64,000 bases of DNA, taken from NCBI RefSeq assembly GCF_004005375.1, contig NZ_RZUF01000007.1:107025-171024 (forward strand). Direction: 5' to 3'. Both the position numbers and the translations under genes were made by a program. The notes beneath the pieces are model-generated. The model searched no databases. It saw only the letters and a program-made list of their open reading frames with translations, and was not told the DNA's origin. Positions 32,369-39,889 of this stretch are shown here, one piece after another (the first letter of the stretch is position 1; each line of letters starts with the position of its first letter). Source of the DNA: Rheinheimera sediminis (lineage in GTDB: Bacteria; Pseudomonadota; Gammaproteobacteria; Enterobacterales; Alteromonadaceae).

Positions 32369-33196
32369 TTATTGTTTAGATGGCACAGACTGCAAATACT
32401 GACTGTTTGGTTGCTTTAAAATGGTCTGCCATGAACCGTACGTTGGATTGGCCAATACGAACCATTTTGTCCCCCAGTAATTCTGATACTGGTCGACCAA
32501 CATCGAGCGTTGCTCAGGTGTGATATTTTTCTTAACATCAGGCAAGAAATCACCAAAATCGTCACCGATAGACATTAAAACGCGAAAATCCTGAGCTGCA
32601 AGCACTCTGCGGCTCTCTTTTTCGCTGCTCCAACCTGGTTTCTCAGATTTAAGCCAGATTTGAGAAGCATCAATCTTTTCTATACCTACGGCTCGTAAAT
32701 TACGCAGAGTGTCCATTTTTTGCGGGCATGCATCACCTGACGTCACTCGCTTCTCGCACTCTCTGTTGCTGATATACAACACAGTCACGCCTGATGCTTC
32801 TGCTTTATTTACAAAATTTACGGCGCCTGGCACTGCTTTGGCTGTTGCCATTGCAACCCACTGATCCCAAAGTTTTGGATCAAAGCCAGCGTTTAGTTTT
32901 ACACTTTGTGCGGCGACAGGGGAGTTGTCTAAAATGGTCTCGTCGATGTCCACGATAATAGCAGGTGGCAGCTGTTGGTAATTCGCTGTCTGATTTGTCA
33001 GTGCAGTCCAACTTTTATCCGCTAAAGCCAAAGGAAGTTGTAAAGCTGCCGTCTGGTAGCTTTGGATAGCACTGGCTTTAAACTCTGCTGAACTTTGATA
33101 CCACAAGGTAGCGTTCATATTGTCATGCGCTGTGGCTTGCAGAGTAAAAGAGCAAAGAATGCAGCTGCCCAGCAGCAAGGAGTGAGAGAGGTTCAT
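32369..33196 (-). CDS. HAD-family acid phosphatase (class C, e(P4)-like), exported
   Basis: 275 residues from ATG at 33194-33196, which has GGAG nine bases upstream. An N-terminal signal peptide ends near LQATAHD. The HAD nucleophile motif is IIVDIDETILDNSP (about 75-88, first Asp nucleophile), motif II is LYISNRECE, and the late Asp pair is SIGDDFGDF. These fit subfamily IIIB acid phosphatases such as lipoprotein e(P4), which dephosphorylate nucleotides in the periplasm or at the outer membrane. LLGSC near the start could be a lipobox, but the hydrophobic stretch before it is too short to be convincing. Likely role is phosphate or nucleoside scavenging. Confidence 0.87.
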   Translation of the reverse strand: MNLSHSLLLGSCILCSFTLQATAHDNMNATLWYQSSAEFKASAIQSYQTAALQLPLALADKSWTALTNQTANYQQLPPAIIVDIDETILDNSPVAAQSVKLNAGFDPKLWDQWVAMATAKAVPGAVNFVNKAEASGVTVLYISNRECEKRVTSGDACPQKMDTLRNLRAVGIEKIDASQIWLKSEKPGWSSEKESRRVLAAQDFRVLMSIGDDFGDFLPDVKKNITPEQRSMLVDQYQNYWGTKWFVLANPTYGSWQTILKQPNSQYLQSVPSKQ

Positions 33197-33221
33197 GAAG
33201 ACTCCGTAAATAAAAAAAGAT

Positions 33222-33247
33222 AAAAAAAGCCCCCGCAAAGCGGAGGC
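33222..33247 (-). terminator. Terminator of the tubulin-like gene
   Basis: On the minus strand GCCTCCGC, loop TTT, GCGGGGGC (one G-U pair) is followed by seven T residues. It starts eight bases past the stop at 33255, so the tubulin-like gene is not co-transcribed with the phosphatase. Confidence 0.9.
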
Positions 33248-33254
33248 CTGCGAC

Positions 33255-35453
33255 TTATGACTTATCTGAGCCGGGCTCAGGTTTAGCCCCTTTCTCAGAT
33301 AAGTTATTCAGAGAAATAACCTTAGTTTTACTGATCTTATGACGATAAATTTCCCGCAGGTAATGAATAGACTTTTTCACGCTATCGCGGGAAATTCTAA
33401 TATCATTAATAGAAACAAACTTGTCTTTGTTACGGATTAACTCCCGGTATTTTTTCTCGTACATAGGTTTGATAGCGTACCAGTTGGTATCGAGAATTTT
33501 TGCCGGATTTTCAAACTCATGCAGCATATCGTCAAGTCGTTGTTCATCAAACTGGTCGTCACGAATAAAGTCCAGCATGGCTTTATCCAAAGAGTCATTA
33601 AAACGGTAATCATCCTTGGCGAAACAACGTTTGATAAAAGATACAATCAGGGTCAGGAAGTCATCACTCAAACAGGGACTTTTTACGATCAAGGTGGTTA
33701 AAGAAATGTTGGCTGAAGCACCAATAACCAAGGCATAACGTTTTAAAGTCGTGTTTGGAAACAGGGTGTTTAGATGACTTTTCAACCGATTAAGATCCAT
33801 GTACGACAGTTTATAATCTTTTGGTAGCGAGATAATGGATACCACAGATGAACAGTTCTTAAAGAAATGCAGATCTTTCAATTCTTTCGGATCGTAACCG
33901 TTTTTGACGTAAGAAGCTAAGGCTTCGCGATAGCGACCTGATTCGATAGGCAGTAAACTGATACCTTCTATAGCTTGGGTTACTTTATTAAAGTGTGGCA
34001 AGTCGATAGAGCGGAAAAACAGATCATCAATATTCAGGCCGCTGTTACTGTTTTTATCAAACAACTTCAATTTATCTACTGCTGCAGGGGCGTGAGGGAT
34101 AACAGATTCAGCGTAGGCCACTGCAACGGGGCCAGCCAGACTCATAAACAAGTCATTGGCGTCTAAACGGATAGTTTCACCAATGTCTATACCAGCACGA
34201 CGGAAATAGTTTTCATCGTAGTCTGTAGTCACAGCCTGTGCGGTGAGAATGTTAAAGATCTGTTGGGAAATATACTGGTTGGCGTATTTTTCCATAGCGT
34301 TTACGTCAATGTGCTGAATTTCACCATCATCTGTTTCTTCAGCATATCGCATAATATCGTTCGAGATTAACATCATCGCATTCCAGGGGCGAATGCGGTG
34401 CATGACACTTGATTCTGCGCTGTCTTCATTTTCAAGGTTATAAGAGAAGTCCCATTCTTCAGCCAGGTATTTACACAACAACCGACCAGAGTTGATGTGC
34501 AGAGCTTCAGACATCTCTACACCGTGGTCTGTAATATTCGGCAGAATACAGATACCACTGGTAAAAATAGGTTCAAACACAAATGAATGGCCAGCGTTTG
34601 CCTCGTTTTCCGTTTCTGGTCTGGTATCAAAGGTTTTAGCCATATATGCATATTGCTGAGCCAAACCGAATTCTGAAGCCATACCTGAACCTGTGCCACC
34701 GCCAGCACTGAATATGTAGAAATACAAACGGGATTGGTTGGCTTTAATACCACAAGAGTCAATCAGATAAGAGTGAATAAATTTCCAGTCTGGATTGGAG
34801 AACTTCTGCGTATCTTTGTTAAGAATGATTTTCGCCAGGTATTGTCCTAGAATTGGGGCGTTACCTGCACCGCCAGCATGGACTTCAGATAAGTCCATTA
34901 TCTTCATCTTGTTATAATCTTGCAGGAAATTAGACTTTTCACCTTTGTGAGAAAAGCGAATACGACCCTCAATATCTTTGTCGAGATCACCCAACATCAC
35001 CAGAGGTTCTATCAAAAAGACAGGTTTAACCTGATGTGACTTGTCTAAATTCAACCCTTTTTTAATCCAGCGTACAGGGCGGTATTCGGTTTCTTTTTGT
35101 TGGCGTTCTTCAATATTAAACTCACTCATGTAGAAACTACGGGCGTTATACACGAGGGATGCTACATCCAGCGCTATATTCGAACCACAACGCCCCAGGC
35201 CAATAAGGCAGACAGAGGGGAATTGCTGCTGGCGTCTGTTTGAATCTTCTAACTCTGATACTGGAACAGGGAAAACACTATTTCGAAGAGCATCAAGATT
35301 GGACAGGATACGACTCAGATCACGTTCAGTGAAATACATGTAGCGGCCTGAACCAAAATTCAGGTCTGCTTCAGTTTCAGTGGCGGAGAACGGACGCACT
35401 GTTACATTTACATCGTCTTTACCGGCGCTGCTTTTTATCACTTTTGTACTCAT
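33255..35453 (-). CDS. Orphan tubulin/FtsZ-superfamily GTPase
   Basis: 732 residues. The tubulin-type nucleotide site can be followed loop by loop: T1 GLGRCGSN at 85-92; T3 AGGAGNAP at 193-200; the signature T4 loop GGGTGSG at 251-257; a T6-like MLISNDIMRY at 361-370, equivalent to FtsZ PNDKLL; and a T7-like LDANDL at 430-435, whose Asp431 and Asp434 align with the catalytic pair of FtsZ NVDFAD. All elements for GTP binding and synergy-loop hydrolysis seem present. The C-terminal 270 or so residues are soluble, charged and unassigned. No membrane segment or signal peptide is seen. It is not cell-division FtsZ (wrong context, twice the length) and differs from plasmid TubZ and phage PhuZ by size. 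GGAAGG lies seven bases before the ATG. Own promoter and terminator make it monocistronic. Function unknown; a filament-forming role is inference. Confidence 0.85.
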   Translation of the reverse strand: MSTKVIKSSAGKDDVNVTVRPFSATETEADLNFGSGRYMYFTERDLSRILSNLDALRNSVFPVPVSELEDSNRRQQQFPSVCLIGLGRCGSNIALDVASLVYNARSFYMSEFNIEERQQKETEYRPVRWIKKGLNLDKSHQVKPVFLIEPLVMLGDLDKDIEGRIRFSHKGEKSNFLQDYNKMKIMDLSEVHAGGAGNAPILGQYLAKIILNKDTQKFSNPDWKFIHSYLIDSCGIKANQSRLYFYIFSAGGGTGSGMASEFGLAQQYAYMAKTFDTRPETENEANAGHSFVFEPIFTSGICILPNITDHGVEMSEALHINSGRLLCKYLAEEWDFSYNLENEDSAESSVMHRIRPWNAMMLISNDIMRYAEETDDGEIQHIDVNAMEKYANQYISQQIFNILTAQAVTTDYDENYFRRAGIDIGETIRLDANDLFMSLAGPVAVAYAESVIPHAPAAVDKLKLFDKNSNSGLNIDDLFFRSIDLPHFNKVTQAIEGISLLPIESGRYREALASYVKNGYDPKELKDLHFFKNCSSVVSIISLPKDYKLSYMDLNRLKSHLNTLFPNTTLKRYALVIGASANISLTTLIVKSPCLSDDFLTLIVSFIKRCFAKDDYRFNDSLDKAMLDFIRDDQFDEQRLDDMLHEFENPAKILDTNWYAIKPMYEKKYRELIRNKDKFVSINDIRISRDSVKKSIHYLREIYRHKISKTKVISLNNLSEKGAKPEPGSDKS

Positions 35454-35508
35454 GGATAACCTTCCAAGCTGTTTTTATTGTTCTGAGCTACGCTCGATCC
35501 GAGTCATA

Positions 35509-35537
35509 AACATAGACTTAGCTGTCTATTATTACAA
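35509..35537 (-). promoter_or_regulatory. Promoter of the tubulin-like gene with operator-like repeat
   Basis: On the minus strand TTGTAA (35532-35537) and TATGTT (35509-35514) are 17 bases apart. The spacer region holds the perfect inverted repeat ATAGAC-N6-GTCTAT (35512-35529), placed to block polymerase. CTCGATCCGAG at 35493-35503 is a second small palindrome in the leader. Confidence 0.6.
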
Positions 35538-35644
35538 TTGGCAATCAGAACAGTACAGCAAAATTACTGAAGAGAATTGAACTTTTTGATAATCTAAAAA
35601 ATAAAGCTGAAAAACGTCATACTATTTGCAGGTTAGCATCAATA

Positions 35645-35691
35645 AATGGGATCAGCAGCTGTCGATTTTATTTTTTGCTACTGATCCCATT
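35645..35691 (-). terminator. Hairpin terminator after the ETF-QO gene
   Basis: AATGGGATCAG(C)AGC at 35645-35659 pairs with GCTACTGATCCCATT at 35677-35691, 15 pairs with one G-U in minus-strand RNA, around a T-rich 17-base loop. It starts 10 bases past the ETF-QO stop. Confidence 0.7.
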
Positions 35692-35701
35692 CCCCTGACT
35701 G

Positions 35702-37348
35702 TTACATATTCGGATAATTCGGTCCACCAGCACCTTCTGGTGTGACCCAAGTGATGTTCTGCCGTGGATCTTTGATATCGCAGGTTTTACAGTGAATGCA
35801 ATTTTGCGCATTGATCTGCAATCGCGGTTGATTATTCTCGTCAACGATTTCGTAGACACCGGCAGGGCAATAGCGCTGTGCTGGTTCGTCGTACAAGGCT
35901 AAATTCACCTGAATAGGAATAGAGGCATCGGCCAGTTTTAAATGGCAGGGCTGATCTTCCTCATGGTTGGTGTTAGATAAATACACTGAAGATAAACGGT
36001 CGAAGCTGAGTTGATTATCAGGCTTGGCATACTGAATTTTCGGCGCTTCGGCAGCTGGTCTTAACGTTAAATGATCAAAAGTGTCATCTTTTAACGTGAA
36101 GGGCAGTTTGCCTGCAAAAATATTCTGATCCAGTGTATTAAAAGCGCCGCCCCAGAACGAACCAAATTTATGCATAGCAGGGCCAAAGTTGCGGCTTCTA
36201 AACAACTCATCGAACAACCAGCTTTGTTCGAATTTATTCGCAAATTCAATGAGATCAGTGCCAGCTGAATCTTGCTGCAGTGCTGCAAAAATAGTTTCAG
36301 CTGCCAGCATGCCGGATTTCATCGCGGTATGGTTGCCTTTTATTTTGGCAAAATTCAGCGTGCCCGCATCACAACCCACCAATACACCACCAGGAAAGGT
36401 CATTTTAGGTAAGCTATTCAGGCCGCCTTTAGCAATAGCGCGCGCGCCATAAGACACACGTTTACCGCCCTGCAGGTACTGTTTAATTACTGGGTGTTGC
36501 TTATAACGCTGAAACTCTTCGAAAGGGCTCAAGTGAGGGTTGCTATAATTCAAATCAACAATAAGGCCAACCACAATTTGCTGACCTTCGCCATGGTACA
36601 AGTAACCACCGCCGCTGGTATCTTGTTGTAATGGCCAGCCAGCGCTGTGTACCACTAAACCTTGCTGATGTTGCTCTGCAGGCACATCCCAGATTTCTTT
36701 AAAGCCTAAAGCGAAATGCTGAGGAGAGCGGCCTTCGTCTAACTTAAAGCGGGATATCAGCTCTTTACCCAAGTGGCCGCGGCAGCCTTCCGCGAAAACA
36801 GTGTATTTAGCTCTGAGCTCCATGGCTGGGACGTAGCTATCTTTTTGAGTGCCATCATGAGCCACACCCATTTCACCTGTAATCACACCTTGGACTACAT
36901 CATTTTCGATCAGCAGCTGTGCAGCGGTAAAACCAGGGAATATCTCAATACCCAGCTGTTCGGCCTGAGTGGCTAACCAACGGCATAAGTTGCCCATAGA
37001 CACAATGTAATTGCCCTCATTGTGCATGATTTTTGGAACAAGGAAATGTGGCAGTTTTTGTGCGGCGGTTTCGTCTTTAAACAGGTAAATATGGTCTTGC
37101 GTAACCGAGGCTGTAACGGGAGCCTGCATTTTTTGCCAGTCGGGGAACAATTCATTTAATGCCCGGGGTTCAAACACAGCGCCAGATAAAATATGGGCAC
37201 CGACTTCAGAACCTTTTTCGACTACACAAACACTTAAATCGGTGCCTGCTGTTTTGGCTTGCTGAGCTAAGCGGATAGCGGTGGATAAACCCGCAGGGCC
37301 TGCACCAACTATGACTACATCAAATTCCATCGACTCACGTTCAACCAC
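35702..37348 (-). CDS. Electron transfer flavoprotein-ubiquinone oxidoreductase
   Basis: 548 residues; passes electrons from reduced ETF to ubiquinone at the inner membrane. FAD motif DVVIVGAGPAGLSTAIRLA is at 9-27; FAEGCRGHLGKELISRF is the second nucleotide segment. The C-terminal [4Fe-4S] ligands are Cys in RYCPAGVYE and the triad NCIHCKTCD, and the family ending GGPNYPNM is present. The start is a GTG at 37346-37348 with GAGG upstream, giving MVERESMEFDVV, the N-terminus usual in marine gammaproteobacteria; the ATG seven codons in is the alternative. It diverges from etfBA and shares a palindromic operator region with it. Confidence 0.95.
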   Translation of the reverse strand: MVERESMEFDVVIVGAGPAGLSTAIRLAQQAKTAGTDLSVCVVEKGSEVGAHILSGAVFEPRALNELFPDWQKMQAPVTASVTQDHIYLFKDETAAQKLPHFLVPKIMHNEGNYIVSMGNLCRWLATQAEQLGIEIFPGFTAAQLLIENDVVQGVITGEMGVAHDGTQKDSYVPAMELRAKYTVFAEGCRGHLGKELISRFKLDEGRSPQHFALGFKEIWDVPAEQHQQGLVVHSAGWPLQQDTSGGGYLYHGEGQQIVVGLIVDLNYSNPHLSPFEEFQRYKQHPVIKQYLQGGKRVSYGARAIAKGGLNSLPKMTFPGGVLVGCDAGTLNFAKIKGNHTAMKSGMLAAETIFAALQQDSAGTDLIEFANKFEQSWLFDELFRSRNFGPAMHKFGSFWGGAFNTLDQNIFAGKLPFTLKDDTFDHLTLRPAAEAPKIQYAKPDNQLSFDRLSSVYLSNTNHEEDQPCHLKLADASIPIQVNLALYDEPAQRYCPAGVYEIVDENNQPRLQINAQNCIHCKTCDIKDPRQNITWVTPEGAGGPNYPNM

Positions 37349-37458
37349 ACCAACCTCAACTTATCCATCTTTTTGTCTGGCTTTGTGCCTTGTTCTGCTG
37401 ATGGATGATTATCTTGACATAAAATTTAGAACTTCTGCTGTTTGCTAGGGTATTTCAG

Positions 37459-37476
37459 GTTGACGTTAACGTCAAC
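37459..37476. promoter_or_regulatory. Palindromic operator between ETF-QO and etfBA
   Basis: GTTGACGTTAACGTCAAC is an 18-bp perfect palindrome in the divergent promoter region. A near copy is at 37510-37525. From memory it resembles operators of the MerR-family regulator LiuR that control branched-chain amino acid degradation and ETF genes; the regulator is not in the window. Confidence 0.65.
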
Positions 37477-37509
37477 AGTAAGTAGATTGAAGGCTTGGAA
37501 AGATTTAGC

Positions 37510-37525
37510 TTTACCTTAACGTCAA
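37510..37525. promoter_or_regulatory. Second, imperfect copy of the etf operator
   Basis: TTTACCTTAACGTCAA differs from the matching 16 bases of the palindrome at 37460-37475 at two positions. It lies 35 bases before etfB, so it would act at the etfBA promoter. Confidence 0.5.
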
Positions 37526-37560
37526 CTTAATGCTGAGTATAGCGGCCGAATGGGGTTTTT

Positions 37561-38310
37561 ATGAAGATTTTAGTGCCGGTTAAACGGGTCATAGATTACA
37601 ACGTCAAAGTACGGGTAAAGGCCGATCAAAGCGGTGTGGATTTAGCCAATGTGAAAATGGCATTGAATCCGTTTTGTGAAATCGCAGTGGAAGAGGCGGT
37701 ACGTTTAAAAGAAGCAGGTATTGCCACTGAAGTAGTGGTTGTTTCTATTGGACCTGCTGCAGTGCAGGAACAACTGCGAACTGCTTTAGCCTTAGGCGCT
37801 GATCGTGCAATACAAATTGATACTGAACACAACTTAGATTCACTGCAAGTGGCGAAGTTATTAAGCAAGGTAGTAGCTGAAGAGCAGCCGCAACTGGTGA
37901 TTTTAGGCAAGCAAGCCATTGACTCAGACAATAATCAAACTGGCCAGATGTTGGCTGCATTAACAGGTATGGGTCAGGGTACTTTTGCATCAAAAGTAGT
38001 GGTAGCTGATGGCAAAGTAAAAGTCACTCGCGAAATAGACGGTGGTTTACAGCAAGTAGAACTCACTTTACCTGCAGTGGTATCAACAGATTTACGCTTA
38101 AACGAGCCGCGCTATGCTTCACTGCCTAACATTATGAAAGCGAAGAAAAAGCCTTTGGATGTAAAAGCAGCAGACAGCTATGGTGTCAACTTAAGTTCCA
38201 ACGTCACGACGTTGAAAGTCACAGCTCCGGCATCACGCCAGGCTGGTGTCATTGTTAGCTCTGTGGATGAGTTAGTTGCCAAGTTAAAACAAGAAGCGAA
38301 GGTGATCTGA
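37561..38310 (+). CDS. etfB: Electron transfer flavoprotein beta subunit
   Basis: 249 residues, the AMP-binding subunit of the soluble ETF that collects electrons from acyl-CoA dehydrogenases. [20 protein letters not shown], the [19 protein letters not shown] strand-helix, [22 protein letters not shown] and [25 protein letters not shown] (each only partly quoted here) are family hallmarks; the Leu-rich recognition loop lies in the last of these. The stop overlaps the etfA start by one base. Confidence 0.97.
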   Translation: MKILVPVKRVIDYNVKVRVKADQSGVDLANVKMALNPFCEIAVEEAVRLKEAGIATEVVVVSIGPAAVQEQLRTALALGADRAIQIDTEHNLDSLQVAKLLSKVVAEEQPQLVILGKQAIDSDNNQTGQMLAALTGMGQGTFASKVVVADGKVKVTREIDGGLQQVELTLPAVVSTDLRLNEPRYASLPNIMKAKKKPLDVKAADSYGVNLSSNVTTLKVTAPASRQAGVIVSSVDELVAKLKQEAKVI

Positions 38311-39236
38311 TGAGCATTTTAGTAATAGCGGAACATAACAATCAGAGCCTGAAGGCTGATACTCATAAAGCTGTAAAAGCAGCCAGCCAGATTGGCGGCG
38401 ATATTCATCTGTTAGTGGCTGGCTTAAATTGTGCTGCTGCGGCAGCTGAAGCTGCTACTTTACAAGGTGTGACTAAGGTATTGCATGCTGACTCGGCTGT
38501 GTACCAACATCAGCTGGCAGAAAACGTCAGCCTGCTGGTAACAGAACTGGCAAAAAATTATCAGCATCTGGTAGCAAGCGCGACCACCAACGGCAAAAAC
38601 TTTTTACCTCGTGTTGCTGCTTTGTTAGATGTCGCACAGATTTCTGATGTGATTGCTATTGAAAGTGCTGATACTTTTGTGCGTCCCGTATATGCAGGTA
38701 ATGCTATAGCCACAGTAAAAAGCAGTGACTCTATCAAAGTGCTGACCATACGTTCTGCAGCTTTTGATGCGGTGGATACCGGCAACAATGCCACTATTGA
38801 AAGTATCAGCTTGGCGAAAGACGCTGGTGTATCGAGTTTTGTTAGTGAAGAGCTGACGAAATCAGAGCGTCCTGAACTTACGGCAGCTAAAGTCATCATT
38901 TCTGGTGGTCGTGGTATGCAAAATGGTGAGAATTTTGCACTGTTAAACGGCATTGCTGATAAGCTGAATGCGGCTATCGGGGCGTCACGTGCTGCAGTGG
39001 ATGCTGGTTTTGTGCCTAACGATATGCAGGTTGGCCAGACAGGTAAAATTGTTGCGCCAGATCTGTACATAGCTGTGGGTATTTCTGGAGCTATCCAGCA
39101 TTTAGCCGGAATGAAAGATTCCAAAGTCATAGTGGCTATCAATAAAGACCCTGACGCGCCAATTTTTCAGGTCGCTGATTATGGCTTGGTAGGCGATTTG
39201 TTCGCAATTCTGCCTGAGCTGGAAGCTAAAATTTAA
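38310..39236 (+). CDS. etfA: Electron transfer flavoprotein alpha subunit
   Basis: 308 residues, the FAD-binding subunit of ETF. FAD contacts are visible in the C-terminal domain: [46 protein letters not shown] and [10 protein letters not shown]. The ATG overlaps the etfB stop (TGATG), so the dimer subunits are translated together. With ETF-QO it links fatty acid and branched-chain amino acid oxidation to the quinone pool. Confidence 0.97.
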   Translation: MSILVIAEHNNQSLKADTHKAVKAASQIGGDIHLLVAGLNCAAAAAEAATLQGVTKVLHADSAVYQHQLAENVSLLVTELAKNYQHLVASATTNGKNFLPRVAALLDVAQISDVIAIESADTFVRPVYAGNAIATVKSSDSIKVLTIRSAAFDAVDTGNNATIESISLAKDAGVSSFVSEELTKSERPELTAAKVIISGGRGMQNGENFALLNGIADKLNAAIGASRAAVDAGFVPNDMQVGQTGKIVAPDLYIAVGISGAIQHLAGMKDSKVIVAINKDPDAPIFQVADYGLVGDLFAILPELEAKI

Positions 39237-39247
39237 ACCTGATACTG

Positions 39248-39292
39248 GAAGTCCTATTACATTGTTAACAGTTAACAATGTGATAGGACTTC
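39248..39292 (+). terminator. Long hairpin with ATTGTTAA apex after etfA
   Basis: Arms 39248-39269 and 39271-39292 pair over 22 positions with a single G-U. The apex ATTGTTAACAGTTAACAAT is the same palindrome as at 32326-32344 but for the central base, while the outer arms are unrelated. There is no strong T-run after it. Confidence 0.7.
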
Positions 39293-39438
39293 TAACCTTT
39301 ACTCAAGTTAATAAATTGCTTACAAATTTCTTTAATAACTCTCTTGTTCCCTTCGATTTGGATCTCTAAGATAAGCGAATAATGCGCCGTGGCGGGTTTG
39401 TCGCCACTCGGGTGATTACGCTGTTCAGGAGATAAAAA

Positions 39439-39858
39439 ATGAAAAAAACGTTAACTCTGGCTGTTTTTGTGTTGTCACTCACAGGTTGCGCTACTGTTCC
39501 TGCCACGACAGAAAACCTGGTCACCCAACTTGATGGTCCTTTAGCACAGCTTCAGCTTGACACCCGCCAGTTGCAGCTAAGATTGGAACGGTTAACTGAA
39601 AACAAAGAATGTCAGCAAGACAATCAGTGTAAAGTCATAGGAGTGGGTGCTCGGCCTTGTGGTGGACCGGATCAGTATCTGATTTACTCGACGCTGCATA
39701 CAGATGAAAAAATGTTAAGCTACACCAACGATCGTTATCAAAAGCTAAAAAAGCAGCAAAATGAAAAACTTGGAATGATGTCAACTTGCCATATGCTGAC
39801 GCCGCCTGTGAGTGCCTGTGTCGCACAAAAGTGCACTATAGGGCAGCCAGCCAGCTGA
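39439..39858 (+). CDS. Small cysteine-rich lipoprotein, unknown function
   Basis: 139 residues. A signal peptide ends in the lipobox LTGC (Cys17). The mature part has a short helical stretch (residues 25-55) then six cysteines (CQQDNQC, RPCGGP, STCHM, SACVAQKC) that could form disulfides in the periplasm. CAGGAGA precedes the ATG. It lies 31 bases before rmuC, so the two may be co-transcribed. I do not recognise the family beyond a GARPCGGP motif that seems conserved-looking. Confidence 0.75.
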   Translation: MKKTLTLAVFVLSLTGCATVPATTENLVTQLDGPLAQLQLDTRQLQLRLERLTENKECQQDNQCKVIGVGARPCGGPDQYLIYSTLHTDEKMLSYTNDRYQKLKKQQNEKLGMMSTCHMLTPPVSACVAQKCTIGQPAS

Positions 39859-39889
39859 CTATTGTTATCCGGATGATGTAGAGAGAAAC

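Noticed and set aside
33255..35453. Cell-division FtsZ, plasmid TubZ or phage PhuZ
   Set aside because: Length (732), absence of dcw, plasmid partition or phage genes, and a divergent body around the GTPase loops make these unlikely.
32308..39292. Integron attC sites (GTTAAC cores)
   Set aside because: The apex palindromes lack the GTTRRRY core, the R/L box layout and an extrahelical base pattern, and there are no gene cassettes or integrase.
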